From CBDDFN01 sp965227065 (GTDB lineage Bacteria > Pseudomonadota > Alphaproteobacteria > SPJN01): a stretch of 64,000 nucleotides of DNA. The DNA is taken from contig CBDDFN010000020.1 in the NCBI GenBank assembly GCA_965227065.1, forward strand, positions 62,001 to 126,000, given 5' to 3'. Below the pieces are notes generated by a model, which was not told the origin of the DNA, did no database searches, and worked only from the letters and a program-made list of their open reading frames with translations. The first letter of the stretch is position 1, and each line of letters begins with the position of its first letter. Shown one piece after another: positions 10,129 through 18,328 of the stretch. A program made the translations under genes and the position numbers.

Positions 10129-11121
10129 ATGTCGGAGACCTTCAAGGCATTCAAAATCGACAAGACCGAAACCGAACGCACGGCGGCACTGACCGAGCTG
10201 TCGCTGGGCGATTTGCCCGATCAGCCGGTTCTGGTCAAAGTTGCCTATTCGACGGTTAATTTCAAAGACGGTCTGGCCTTTTCGGATGCGGTGCCGATCG
10301 TGCGGTCCTATCCCATGGTGCCGGGCATCGACATTGCCGGGGAAGTGGTTGAAAGCGCCGATGACCGCTTTGCGCCCGGCGATCTGGTCACCATCAATGG
10401 CTATGGCTTGTCGGAAGACAAATGGGGCGGATATTCGCAATTTGCCCGTGTCCCGGCTGAGCCGCTGATCAAAATCCCCGCACCGATCAAGCCACGCACG
10501 GCGGCGGCCATCGGCACGGCTGGCTATACCGCCATGCTGTCGGTGCTCGCCCTTGAAGATCAGGGTGTGAAGCCCGAAGACGGCGAAGTGCTGGTCACCG
10601 GTGCGGCCGGCGGCGTCGGTTCGGTCGCCATCGCACTATTGTCCAAGCTTGGCTATACCGTCATTGCCTCAACAGGCCGGGCGAGCGAGGAAGACTATCT
10701 CAAATCTCTGGGCGCATCAGCCATCATCGACCGCAATGAACTGTCCGGCGATGGCCGCCCCCTGAACAAGGAACGCTGGGCGGCAGCGGTCGACTCGGTC
10801 GGCTCCAAAACCCTCGCCAATGTGCTCAGTCACATCAAATATGGCGGTGTGGTCACCGCCTGCGGGCTCGCCCAGGGTGCGGACCTGCCCGCAACCGTCA
10901 TGCCGTTCATTCTGCGCGGTGTTACTTTGTGTGGGATTGATTCAGTGATGGCGCCACGTGGCCCCCGTGAACGGGCCTGGGCGCGCCTGGCAACCGATCT
11001 CGAACTCGACAAGCTTGAGGCGATGATTGAGGAAATTCCGCTGGCCGAGGTGCCGCAAAAGGCCGAAGCCATTTTGAAGGGGGCTGTGCGCGGCCGCCTT
11101 GTTGTTGATGTGAATGCGTAA
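10129..11121 (+). CDS. acuI: Acrylyl-CoA reductase/YhdH-type zinc-free MDR oxidoreductase
   Basis: 330-residue NADPH-dependent medium-chain reductase. The N-terminus VKVAYSTVNFKDGLA is characteristic of the YhdH/AcuI subfamily. The Rossmann motif GAAGGVGSVAIALLSKLGY (near residue 160) binds NADPH. Catalytic zinc ligands of alcohol dehydrogenases are absent. AcuI reduces acryloyl-CoA to propionyl-CoA, for example in DMSP breakdown in marine alphaproteobacteria. The exact substrate here is inferred. The gene sits 23 bp after the dihydroorotase gene. Confidence 0.88.
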   Translation: MSETFKAFKIDKTETERTAALTELSLGDLPDQPVLVKVAYSTVNFKDGLAFSDAVPIVRSYPMVPGIDIAGEVVESADDRFAPGDLVTINGYGLSEDKWGGYSQFARVPAEPLIKIPAPIKPRTAAAIGTAGYTAMLSVLALEDQGVKPEDGEVLVTGAAGGVGSVAIALLSKLGYTVIASTGRASEEDYLKSLGASAIIDRNELSGDGRPLNKERWAAAVDSVGSKTLANVLSHIKYGGVVTACGLAQGADLPATVMPFILRGVTLCGIDSVMAPRGPRERAWARLATDLELDKLEAMIEEIPLAEVPQKAEAILKGAVRGRLVVDVNA

Positions 11122-11136
11122 GGTTGCGTTTCGGCC

Positions 11137-11793
11137 ATGTCGTCGTTTGAGATCATTGAAATTCTGATCCGCGGCGCCATTGTCGGCGTGATCGTGGCAG
11201 CACCCATCGGGCCGGTGAATCTGATCTGCATTCACCGGACGGTTGTGCATGGCCGTCTGAACGGATTTCTGGCCGGTCAGGGCGCGGCCATCGGTGATGG
11301 CATCTTTGCCACGGTGGCGGCCTTCGGACTGGCGGCCGTGTCGGGCTTCCTGAAAGAATATACCGACATTATCCAGATGGTCGGCGGCGGTGTGCTGGTT
11401 GCCATGGGCATCCGCACTTTTTTGGCCGCGCCCGAACATGCCGCGCGTGAAGACACGGCCTTTGGCCTGATCCGTGCGTTTGGTCTGGCCTTTTTGCTGA
11501 CCATCACCAATCCGGCCACCCTGCTGGGATTTGTCGCGATCTTCGCCGGTGTCGGCGGTATTATCGAAACAGGCGGGGCCGAAGCCAATGGCTTCAACTA
11601 TGCCGCCATTCTGGTGGCGGGCGTTTATCTCGGTTCAAGCCTGTGGTGGGTGGCCATCACAGGCCTTGCCGGATTGCTGCGCCAGCGTACCGATGAAGCC
11701 TGGCTCAACATCATTCACCATGGCTCTGGCGCGCTAATCGTTCTGTTCGGGATTGCGGTGTTTCTCAAAGTCTTCGGCGTGATCGAATTTTAA
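11137..11793 (+). CDS. LysE/RhtB family amino acid exporter
   Basis: 218-residue inner-membrane protein with about six hydrophobic segments. The N-terminal segment VAAPIGPVNLICIHRTV is the conserved LysE/RhtB motif (PxGPxN). Such proteins export amino acids or related small molecules. The cargo is not predictable. It is co-directional with the reductase gene, 15 bp downstream, and convergent with cysQ. Confidence 0.88.
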   Translation: MSSFEIIEILIRGAIVGVIVAAPIGPVNLICIHRTVVHGRLNGFLAGQGAAIGDGIFATVAAFGLAAVSGFLKEYTDIIQMVGGGVLVAMGIRTFLAAPEHAAREDTAFGLIRAFGLAFLLTITNPATLLGFVAIFAGVGGIIETGGAEANGFNYAAILVAGVYLGSSLWWVAITGLAGLLRQRTDEAWLNIIHHGSGALIVLFGIAVFLKVFGVIEF

Positions 11794-11798
11794 CGCCG

Positions 11799-11822
11799 CC
11801 GCGGCCTTATTTCGGGCCGCGG
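11799..11822. terminator. Hairpin between convergent lysE-type and cysQ genes
   Basis: A perfect 8-bp stem (CCGCGGCC at 11799-11806 with GGCCGCGG at 11815-11822) and 8-base loop lies between the stop codons of the two convergent genes. The T-tract is poor on both strands, so termination may be inefficient or Rho-assisted. Confidence 0.4.
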
Positions 11823-12598
11823 GCAATGAAGAACGGATTTTCAAACTCTTTCTTGCCATACAGCAACGGCTTGCCGTGCAGGTCGGTGACACTGCCACCG
11901 GCGGCGAGCAAGACGGCCTGACCGGCTGCGGTATCCCATTCCATGGTCCGGCCATGGCGGGGGTAAAGATCGGCTTCGCCGGTGGCGACCAGGCAGAATT
12001 TCAGCGAGCTTCCCGCCGCGATCATATCCTTGACCTTGTAGTGGTTCAGCAGCTCATCGGTTTTGCTGTCGCGGTGGCTGCGCGAGGCAATCACCACATA
12101 GCCGTCATCGGCATTGTCATTGACGCGGATCGGGTTGGCCGTGCCGTTGAACACCGTGCTGTCATGGGCGTCATGGCTGGCTTCAAAGGCGCGGCCTTCG
12201 CCTTCAGACCAGAACAGCCGGTTCTTGGCGGGAGCATAAACCACGCCGGCGACCGGAACGCCCTGCTCGATCAAACCAATGTTAACCGTGAACTCGCCAT
12301 TCCGGTTGATAAACTCTTTTGTGCCATCCAGCGGATCGACGAGGAAGAAACGCTCGCCCACCTCAGGGATATGACCGGCATTGACCGCCTCTTCGGCGAC
12401 AATCGGAATGTCCGGCGCAATGGTTTTGAGCCGCTCGACAATGATGGCTTCGGCCTTTTCGTCTGCGTCGGTCACCGGGGAGCGGTCATCCTTCGTGCGG
12501 ACATCGAAATCACTGTCATAGATTTCAAGGATGGCGCGGGCGGCCTCCAGCGAAATATCGACAAGGGCGCGGGCAAGATCAGCAGGAGAAGAGGCCAT
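11807..12598 (-). CDS. cysQ: 3'(2'),5'-bisphosphate nucleotidase
   Basis: 263-residue member of the inositol monophosphatase superfamily that hydrolyses phosphoadenosine phosphate (PAP) to AMP, clearing a by-product of sulfate assimilation. Metal-binding motif DPLDGTKEF is the CysQ form of the family motif, and WDTAAGQAVLLAAGG is the second signature. The Glu of IVAEEAVN is the third metal ligand. It lies in convergent orientation to the exporter gene. Confidence 0.93.
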   Translation of the reverse strand: MASSPADLARALVDISLEAARAILEIYDSDFDVRTKDDRSPVTDADEKAEAIIVERLKTIAPDIPIVAEEAVNAGHIPEVGERFFLVDPLDGTKEFINRNGEFTVNIGLIEQGVPVAGVVYAPAKNRLFWSEGEGRAFEASHDAHDSTVFNGTANPIRVNDNADDGYVVIASRSHRDSKTDELLNHYKVKDMIAAGSSLKFCLVATGEADLYPRHGRTMEWDTAAGQAVLLAAGGSVTDLHGKPLLYGKKEFENPFFIARGPK

Positions 12599-12665
12599 GG
12601 GCGGGGAAATCCGTCTAAAAGAATCAGGGCTCTAGCCAACAGGGCTGGTGCTGGGCCGTCAAGCC

Positions 12666-12848
12666 TTAGCGGCGATCCACAATGACGCGCTCTAAACGGA
12701 TATGATCGGCGTTAATCATTTGTTTACCAGCATTTTCGAAATTAACCGTCACGCGCGATCCAATTACGGACTGAACTTGTCCAAGTCCCCATTCGGGTTC
12801 TTCTGGATGGCGGACGAAATCGCCGGGAGAGAGCAAAGTTAGTGCCAT
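12666..12848 (-). CDS. DUF3553 protein
   Basis: A 60-residue protein with GDFVRHPEEPEWGLGQVQSV followed by VTVNFENAGK, the pattern of the DUF3553 family (short beta-rich, Tudor/SH3-like, common in alphaproteobacteria). The frame stays open upstream, but the ATG at 12848 (MALTLLSPGD) fits the family start. It is divergent from chpT with 102 bp between starts. The function is unknown. Confidence 0.82.
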   Translation of the reverse strand: MALTLLSPGDFVRHPEEPEWGLGQVQSVIGSRVTVNFENAGKQMINADHIRLERVIVDRR

Positions 12849-12950
12849 AGTGGTCGTTTCAGTATTGGGGAATAAACACCCCGCCATGGTAGCATGAGCT
12901 TGACATAAAAAGGAAAATGACCGGCCAACCGGTCTTTTAAAGAGGGTCAG

Positions 12951-13583
12951 ATGGATCGCGACGACACCAAACCAGATTTTGCCGCCTTGCTGACATCGCG
13001 TCTGTGCCACGATCTGCTGTCGCCGATCAGCGCGCTGCACAATGCCGTCGAGCTGATGGAAGAAGAAGACAGCAAGGAGTTGCACGCCCAGGCCATGTCG
13101 CTGATTGGCGACAGTGCGCGCCAGGCCGCCCACAAGCTGAGCTTTTTCCGCATTGCCTTCGGTTCGGCCGGCGGGTCGGGCAAAACCGAAGCCCGTGCCG
13201 TCAAGGAAGCAGCGTCAGGCTATATGTCCGATCAGCGCGCCAATCTGTCCTGGCGCTGTTCCATGCCCGACATGACGCTCAAGCGGGCGAAGATCGCGCT
13301 TAATCTGTTGCTGCTGATGGCGGCTGCCCTGCCGCGCGGCGGCGAGGTGATCTTGTCGGTTGATGAGGAAAAAATCGGCGTCGCAGCCATCGGCGACCGG
13401 CTGATTTTTGATGAAGCGATTGACGGGCTTTTGAGCGGTGCCACGCGGGCCGACAATAGCCGTGAGATTGTTGCTGATCTGATTGCGCAGCTGGTCGAAG
13501 AAGAAGGCGGCCAACTTGATGTCAGCCGCCTTGATGGTCAAATCTCGGTGTCGGTTCAATTCGGCGTTGCCGCCGCGGCCTGA
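12951..13583 (+). CDS. chpT: Histidine phosphotransferase ChpT
   Basis: 210-residue phosphotransfer protein that carries phosphate from the hybrid kinase CckA to CtrA and CpdR in the alphaproteobacterial cell-cycle pathway. The N-terminal helix LCHDLLSPISALHNAVELM contains the phospho-accepting His20. The C-terminal half resembles a degenerate histidine-kinase ATPase domain, as in known ChpT. Its 3' end overlaps the 3' end of the convergent ctrA by 28 bp. Confidence 0.93.
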   Translation: MDRDDTKPDFAALLTSRLCHDLLSPISALHNAVELMEEEDSKELHAQAMSLIGDSARQAAHKLSFFRIAFGSAGGSGKTEARAVKEAASGYMSDQRANLSWRCSMPDMTLKRAKIALNLLLLMAAALPRGGEVILSVDEEKIGVAAIGDRLIFDEAIDGLLSGATRADNSREIVADLIAQLVEEEGGQLDVSRLDGQISVSVQFGVAAAA

Positions 13584-14293
13584 AGATCGTCTTCCACAGT
13601 CGCTGCTTCGCCGCCATCAATCGGGTCGCGCATAACATAGCCGCGGCCCCAGACGGTTTCGACATAATGCTCGCCATCGGTCGCGTCGGCGAGCTTCTTT
13701 CTGAGCTTGCAGATAAAGACGTCGATAATCTTCACCTCGGGCTCATCCATTCCGCCATACAGGTGATTGAGGAACATTTCCTTGGTCAGCGTCGTGCCCT
13801 TGCGCAGCGCGAGCAATTCGAGCACCTGATATTCCTTGCCGGTCAGCGGCAGGGCCTCGCCGTTGACCTCAGCGGTTTTCGAATCGAGATTGACGGTCAG
13901 CTTGCCGGTGCGGATCAGGCTTTGGCTGTGGCCCTGGCTGCGCCGGATGATCGCCTTAATGCGCGCCAGAAGCTCGTCGCGGTTAAACGGTTTGGTGAGA
14001 TAGTCATCGGCGCCGAAGCCAAGCCCCTTCACCTTGTTTTCAATATCGCCAAGACCCGACAGGATGAGGATCGGCGTGTCGACCTTGCTCGCCCGCAAAC
14101 GTTTGAGCACATCAAAGCCCGACATGTCGGGCAGGTTGAGATCAAGAATGATCAGGTCGTAATCATAAAGCTTGCCAAGATCGAGACCTTCCTCACCAAG
14201 GTCGGTCACATAGGTGCCGTAACCGGCACTCGCCAGCATCAGGTTCAGCGACTGGGCGAAAGACTGATCATCTTCAATCAGCAGGATCTGCAT
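13556..14293 (-). CDS. ctrA: Cell cycle master response regulator CtrA
   Basis: 245-residue OmpR-type response regulator controlling cell-cycle, motility and replication genes. The receiver domain has the acidic pocket (EDD at 7-9), phospho-acceptor Asp51 in LDLNLPD and the conserved TKPF. The C-terminal winged helix contains LTGKEYQVLELLALRKGT and MDEPEVKIIDVFICKLRKKL. These are essentially identical to CtrA proteins. The C-terminus ends in AAAATPN rather than the Ala-Ala of the Caulobacter ClpXP degron. It overlaps chpT tail to tail. Confidence 0.97.
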   Translation of the reverse strand: MQILLIEDDQSFAQSLNLMLASAGYGTYVTDLGEEGLDLGKLYDYDLIILDLNLPDMSGFDVLKRLRASKVDTPILILSGLGDIENKVKGLGFGADDYLTKPFNRDELLARIKAIIRRSQGHSQSLIRTGKLTVNLDSKTAEVNGEALPLTGKEYQVLELLALRKGTTLTKEMFLNHLYGGMDEPEVKIIDVFICKLRKKLADATDGEHYVETVWGRGYVMRDPIDGGEAATVEDDLQAAAATPN

Positions 14294-14379
14294 TTGTTTG
14301 TTCTCCCGATCCGAGGCGACAGGGCCACCTCCCTATCGCGCAATCCGATTTACCAATCCAAAAGACTGGTTACCGGCGC

Positions 14380-14412
14380 TTAACCTAACCCAGAGAGGTT
14401 AATAAAGATTAA
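14380..14412. promoter_or_regulatory. TTAA cluster upstream of ctrA (possible CtrA autoregulatory sites)
   Basis: Three TTAA half-sites (14380-14383, 14399-14402, 14409-14412) sit 87-120 bp upstream of the ctrA start. The last pair is TTAA-N6-TTAA, one base shorter than the TTAA-N7-TTAA CtrA consensus. CtrA binding its own promoter is established in Caulobacter. Its action here is inferred. Confidence 0.4.
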
Positions 14413-14449
14413 CGCCGATCAGATTTGGGAAACAAACCTATAATTGTGG

Positions 14450-14806
14450 CTATTCCGCGGCCTCGGCCTTGGGCTGGGCGGCGGGTTCATCGGCCCGGTA
14501 GCGTTGCAGCCGGGTGGTGCGCAGGCCCTGAAGCCCGTGCTGATGGTAAGTCTGGACCCATGATTCGAATTCTTCGCGGGTCAGCCGGTAGCGCCGGCAC
14601 GCCTCTTCAAGGGTCAGTAATCCGCCTTCCACGGCGGCGACCACTTCGGCCTTGCGGCGGATCACCCAGCGGGTCGTGTTGGGCGGGGGTAAATCATCCA
14701 GGCGCATCGGACGGCCCGTTGGGCCGCGGACAACAGTGGGCCGGGCCTCGGCCTCGCGGTCGTGGCAAATGGTCCCGTGGGGGTTGTCGTTGTCATGTTC
14801 GGCCAT
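14450..14806 (-). CDS. sciP: SciP, CtrA transcription inhibitor (DUF1153)
   Basis: 118-residue DUF1153 protein. The block LPPPNTTRWVIRRKAEVVAA followed by LLTLEEACRRY is the SciP helix-turn-helix signature, and HGLQGLRTTRLQRYR closes the domain. In Caulobacter SciP blocks CtrA from recruiting RNA polymerase. The protein is longer than the roughly 90-residue Caulobacter form, with extra polar residues at both ends. It lies 156 bp upstream of ctrA on the same strand. Confidence 0.93.
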   Translation of the reverse strand: MAEHDNDNPHGTICHDREAEARPTVVRGPTGRPMRLDDLPPPNTTRWVIRRKAEVVAAVEGGLLTLEEACRRYRLTREEFESWVQTYHQHGLQGLRTTRLQRYRADEPAAQPKAEAAE

Positions 14807-14890
14807 ACTATTGCTCCATCAACGCGGACATGAATGACAGGGATGCGCGTCGCGTTATGCGTTCACTCTGGCAAGCTAACCGCTGAGGAC

Positions 14891-14905
14891 TTAACAAAGA
14901 TTGAA
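14891..14905. promoter_or_regulatory. Near-consensus CtrA box between sciP and mnmA
   Basis: TTAA-N7-TGAA (7 of 8 consensus positions of TTAA-N7-TTAA) lies in the region between the divergent sciP and mnmA genes, 85 bp upstream of the sciP ATG. Two more TTAA sites at 14925 and 14938 form an inverted TTAACC/GGTTAA pair. Control of sciP by CtrA is known in Caulobacter. Confidence 0.4.
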
Positions 14906-14966
14906 TGAGATGAAGGGCTTAGCGTTAACCTTGTGGGTTAATGGCTTGGCCGGTATTGGTGTGCAT

Positions 14967-16121
14967 ATGAACGGACACGCGACAGGATCGGAAAGCTTGA
15001 ACGCGCTGGGCTTACCCGGCGCGCCCGAAGACACGCGCGTGGTGGTGGCCATGTCGGGCGGCGTTGACAGCTCGGTTACGGCGGCGCTGCTCAAAGAGCA
15101 GGGCTTTGACGTCGTCGGTATCACCCTTCAGCTTTATGATCATGGCGCGGCGATCAAGAAAGACGGGGCGTGCTGCGCGGGCCAGGATATTCATGATGCC
15201 CGCCGGGTCGCCGAAATGCTGGGTTTTCCGCATTATGTGCTCGATTATGAAAGCCGCTTCCGCCAGTCGGTGATGGATGATTTCGCCGACAGTTATATGC
15301 GCGGCGAAACACCCATTCCCTGTGTGCGCTGCAATCAGACTGTGAAATTTCACGATTTGCTCAAAACCGCGAGGGATCTGGGGGCGGCCTGTCTGGCGAC
15401 GGGACATTATATCCGCCGGGTCGACGGCCCGGCCGGAACGGAGCTACATCGCGGCGTCGACCCCAAGCGCGACCAAAGCTATTTCCTGTTTGCGACCACG
15501 CAAGACCAGCTTGATTTTCTGCGCTTTCCGCTGGGCGATCTGCCCAAGGACGAGACCCGGGCGATTGCCGCCCGATTCGGCCTGGCAGTGGCGGACAAGC
15601 CCGACAGTCAGGACATTTGCTTTGTGCCGGAAGGCCGCTATGTCGATGTGATTCGCAAATTGCGCCCCGATGCCGACCAGCCCGGCGAAATCGTTCATGT
15701 CGATGGCCGGGTTCTGGGCCACCATCAAGGCATCATCCATTACACCATCGGCCAGCGCCGGGGATTGGGTGTCGCCGAGGGCGAGCCGCTTTATGTCGTG
15801 CGCATTGATGCCGACCATCACCGCGTGATTGTCGGGCCCAAAGAGGCGCTTCTGGTCCGCCATATCGAGGTGGCCGAGGTCAACTGGCTGGGCGAGGTTC
15901 CGCTCGGCGATGATCCGCAGGCCGTCATGCTCAAGGTCCGCTCAACCACGGCGCCTGTCGCTGCGGCGGTGAAAGCCGACGGGGCAGGCCGCGCCCTGGT
16001 GACGCTTATTGATGCCGAGGCAGGCGTATCGCCGGGCCAGGCGGCGGTATTTTATGACGCCGGGGCGGCAAGCCGCGTATTGGGCGGGGGCTGGATCACC
16101 GGCACGATTGCCGATGGGTAA
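14967..16121 (+). CDS. mnmA: tRNA-specific 2-thiouridylase MnmA
   Basis: Thiolates U34 of tRNA-Lys/Glu/Gln. The PP-loop ATP-binding motif AMSGGVDSS lies near the N-terminus and the catalytic cysteines lie in TPIPCVRCNQ and SQDICFV. The family insert GHYIRR and the C-terminal beta-barrel motif YTIGQRRGLG are present. I start at the ATG at 14967 (384 residues, MNGHATGSES). The frame is open 66 bp further upstream to a TTG, but that stretch holds the TTAACC/GGTTAA sites and looks regulatory. Confidence 0.94.
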   Translation: MNGHATGSESLNALGLPGAPEDTRVVVAMSGGVDSSVTAALLKEQGFDVVGITLQLYDHGAAIKKDGACCAGQDIHDARRVAEMLGFPHYVLDYESRFRQSVMDDFADSYMRGETPIPCVRCNQTVKFHDLLKTARDLGAACLATGHYIRRVDGPAGTELHRGVDPKRDQSYFLFATTQDQLDFLRFPLGDLPKDETRAIAARFGLAVADKPDSQDICFVPEGRYVDVIRKLRPDADQPGEIVHVDGRVLGHHQGIIHYTIGQRRGLGVAEGEPLYVVRIDADHHRVIVGPKEALLVRHIEVAEVNWLGEVPLGDDPQAVMLKVRSTTAPVAAAVKADGAGRALVTLIDAEAGVSPGQAAVFYDAGAASRVLGGGWITGTIADG

Positions 16122-16147
16122 GGCCATGTTCAAAATGGGTATGACCC

Positions 16148-17035
16148 GTGATTGAAGTGTGGGTGCCGATCACCATCGGTGCGGCTTTCTTTCAAAATCT
16201 GCGCTCTGTTCTGCAAAAGCGGTTGACCGGACAGCTAAGTGTCGGCGGGGCGACCTTTGCGCGCTTCTTATTCGCCTTTCCGTTGGCGGGTGCCTATGTG
16301 GTGTTCCTCAATCAGATGGGCGAGCCCTGGCCGCAAGCCCAATCACAGTTTTTGCCGGTGGCCGTGATTGGCGGGATTGCCCAGATCATCGGAACCTTTT
16401 TACTGGTCGGGCTGTTTCAGTGGCGCAATTTTGCCGTCGGTAACGCCTTTTCCAAGACCGAAACCGTGCAAGCCGCCCTGTTTGGCGCGGTGCTTTTGGG
16501 AGAATTAATCAGCCTGTGGGCGGGCATTGGCATTTTGATCGGCCTGATCGGCATTCTTGTCCTGTCGGTACCGCCGGGAGGCTTTGGCCGGTTTGATCCC
16601 AAGGCAGTGTTGATGGGCATTGGTTCTGGTGCCGCGTTTGGGGTGGCCGCTGTTGCCTACCGTACTGGCGCGCTGGCGCTTGAAGGAACCGGTTTTGTCA
16701 TGCAGGCGGGGCTGACCCTGATGGTTGTCGTGTTCTTCCAGACCCTGTTTATGGGCGGCTATCTGGCGGTTGCCGAGCGCGGCGAGCTACAGCGTGTTGC
16801 CGCACGCTGGCGGCCGGTTCTGGCGGTGTCAGCGGTGGGGGTTTTAAGCTCGATTGGCTGGTTCACTGCGATGGCGCTTGAAAATGCGGCTTTGGTGCGC
16901 GCGGTCGGCCAGATTGAGCTGATTTTCTCGATCCTGTCGGCGGGGCTGCTGTTTGGCGAGAAATTCCGCGGCCGCGAGCTGCTGGGCATCGCGCTCGTGT
17001 CGGGATCGATCCTGTTGATCGTGTTGTCCAGCTGA
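16148..17035 (+). CDS. EamA/DMT-family membrane transporter
   Basis: 295-residue inner-membrane protein with about ten hydrophobic helices arranged as two EamA-like repeats. The first has the motif near FSKTETVQAALFGAVLLGE and the second near VRAVGQIELIFSILSAGLLFGE. It starts with GTG (VIEVWVPITIG). The family exports metabolites or amino acids. The substrate is unknown. It is the last host gene before tRNA-Met and the prophage. Confidence 0.85.
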   Translation: MIEVWVPITIGAAFFQNLRSVLQKRLTGQLSVGGATFARFLFAFPLAGAYVVFLNQMGEPWPQAQSQFLPVAVIGGIAQIIGTFLLVGLFQWRNFAVGNAFSKTETVQAALFGAVLLGELISLWAGIGILIGLIGILVLSVPPGGFGRFDPKAVLMGIGSGAAFGVAAVAYRTGALALEGTGFVMQAGLTLMVVVFFQTLFMGGYLAVAERGELQRVAARWRPVLAVSAVGVLSSIGWFTAMALENAALVRAVGQIELIFSILSAGLLFGEKFRGRELLGIALVSGSILLIVLSS

Positions 17036-17089
17036 CGGGCGGGCTGGTTTGACAGATCGCCGCAATCGGGGCGAAACCGGGCTTTGGGC

Positions 17090-17119
17090 TTGACGAAAAA
17101 GGCCGGGGCCGACTATATC
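17090..17119 (+). promoter_or_regulatory. Promoter of tRNA-Met
   Basis: A -35 box TTGACG (17090-17095) and a -10 box TATATC (17114-17119), 18 bp apart (or CTATAT at 17 bp), followed by a G+C-rich discriminator stretch. The tRNA begins 41 bp downstream of the -10 box. This is a good match to a sigma-70 type promoter. Confidence 0.65.
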
Positions 17120-17160
17120 CCTGTCTCCCTCGCGCGGCCTTGCGCGCGTGAGCCTTTCGG

Positions 17161-17237
17161 GGCGGAGTAGCTCAGCTGGTTAGAGCAGCGGAATCATAAT
17201 CCGCGTGTCGGGAGTTCAAGTCTCTCCTCCGCTACCA
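17161..17237 (+). tRNA. tRNA-Met (CAT), elongator type; prophage integration site
   Basis: 77 nt including the encoded 3' CCA. The acceptor stem GGCGGAG pairs with CTCCGCT. The D-loop has AGCTCAGCTGGTTAGAGC. The anticodon stem GCGGA/TCCGC encloses loop ATCATAA with anticodon CAT. The T-arm is CGGGAGTTCAAGTCTCTCC. It resembles alphaproteobacterial elongator tRNA-Met rather than initiator tRNA (which lacks the first acceptor pair) or tRNA-Ile2. Its 3' 48 bp are repeated at the right end of the prophage. Confidence 0.95.
17190..17237 (+). other. Left attachment site (attL), 48-bp core within tRNA-Met
   Basis: From GGAATCATAATCC to the CCA end of the tRNA. The phage supplies the 3' part of the tRNA, so the gene stays functional after integration. 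It is identical to 57282-57329. The two copies diverge immediately outside (AAATTT versus TTTCCC on the 3' side). Confidence 0.92.
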
Positions 17238-17293
17238 AATTTTTCCTTTAATATCCGCCTCTTACTGTTGTCCACACTTTGCCCACATTGAGC

Positions 17294-17313
17294 GGTTTAC
17301 AGTTTGGTTTACA
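17294..17313. repeat. Direct repeat GGTTTACA beside attL (possible integrase arm sites)
   Basis: Two copies of GGTTTACA (17294-17301 and 17306-17313) start 12 bp apart between the core site and the end of the integrase gene. Short direct repeats in this position often bind the amino-terminal domain of tyrosine integrases. The role here is inferred. Confidence 0.35.
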
Positions 17314-18328
17314 CTTTTGTTCCCGTGATCTTCCGAAAGGCTGACAGGGCGAGTGCATCGGTGCGCTTGGCATAGACGTTTTCAAGATCGGTTCCAATGA
17401 TTGCGCGGGTTTCCTCCCTCGTGCAGCCAGCATCCCGCAGCATGGTATAAGCTGTGCCTCTCAGGTCGTGAAACCGTAGCCCAGATTTCTCCAGCCCCGC
17501 CCGCTCGACTGCCGCGGCCCATGAAGCCCTGAATCCGCTTGACGTGAACGCCATCTGTTCGGGCTTCTTACGCGAGGTGGGCATAAGCACCATTGAGCTT
17601 GCGGGCAGGTTTTCGAGCCACGGGCGCAGTTGAGGCAGGATGGGTATGGAGACGCGCGCGCCGGTCTTGTTGTGGCGCAGACGGATCATTCCGGCTTCCA
17701 GGTCTAGGTTATTTCGGGTCAGATCAATCAAGTCGCCTTGCCTCTGCCCGGTGTTGACGGCCAGCATCATGGCCCTTTGCATGTGCTTCGGGTTTGCGGC
17801 CATGAACTTTTCAATATCGGCTGCGGTCCAGATAATGTCTGAGCGGCCACCGCCCCTATAGAGCTTTTTGATATTCAGAGCGTGGTTTTTGGATAAGTGA
17901 CCCTCCTCGACACACCAGGTCAGAAAGACCGATACGGTCCCGATCAGATGGTCTGCCTTTCTCGGTGTATCAGAGTATGAGCGGTGCCAGCGAACAAACG
18001 CATGGCGCATGGCATCAGCTTCAATGTCTCGCCGCTCGACCGAACCAAACTTGTTCGCGGCCACTTCAATATAATGGCGATAGTCGGCCTGTGTTCGTCC
18101 AGAAACACCGAGAAAGGGCAGGGCCTGCTTCCACAGCATAACGAGGCCAGCGAATGTGTCCGGCGCGTCCACGACCCATTCCGAGGCCTCCTCATAGGCC
18201 TTGAGATAGGCGCGCTGGTCATTTGGGTCCGCGTTGATTCTCCGGCCCGTTTTCCGGTGATAGTGATATTCGGCGCGCGACCCATCCGCGAGCCACTTGG
18301 TCACGATATGGACGTGTTTGAGCTTCAT
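17309..18328 (-). CDS. int: Tyrosine recombinase phage integrase
   Basis: 339-residue site-specific recombinase that inserts and excises the prophage at tRNA-Met. The catalytic domain shows the first Arg in AVNTGQRQGDLIDL and the H-x-x-R box in FHDLRGTAYTML. The region near GTDLENVYAKRTDAL supplies the nucleophilic Tyr. The N-terminal part is a SAM-like core-binding domain. It is transcribed toward the tRNA, with its stop 72 bp from attL. The start overlaps the end of the excisionase-like gene (ATGA). Confidence 0.95.
   Translation of the reverse strand: MKLKHVHIVTKWLADGSRAEYHYHRKTGRRINADPNDQRAYLKAYEEASEWVVDAPDTFAGLVMLWKQALPFLGVSGRTQADYRHYIEVAANKFGSVERRDIEADAMRHAFVRWHRSYSDTPRKADHLIGTVSVFLTWCVEEGHLSKNHALNIKKLYRGGGRSDIIWTAADIEKFMAANPKHMQRAMMLAVNTGQRQGDLIDLTRNNLDLEAGMIRLRHNKTGARVSIPILPQLRPWLENLPASSMVLMPTSRKKPEQMAFTSSGFRASWAAAVERAGLEKSGLRFHDLRGTAYTMLRDAGCTREETRAIIGTDLENVYAKRTDALALSAFRKITGTKV

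Noticed and set aside
12849..13133. Longer 155-codon reading of the DUF3553 gene
   Set aside because: The extension runs antisense through the start of chpT, and the family begins at the ATG at 12848.
14926..14966. mnmA starting at the upstream TTG (14901)
   Set aside because: The added residues cover the TTAACC/GGTTAA sites and have no counterpart in MnmA proteins.
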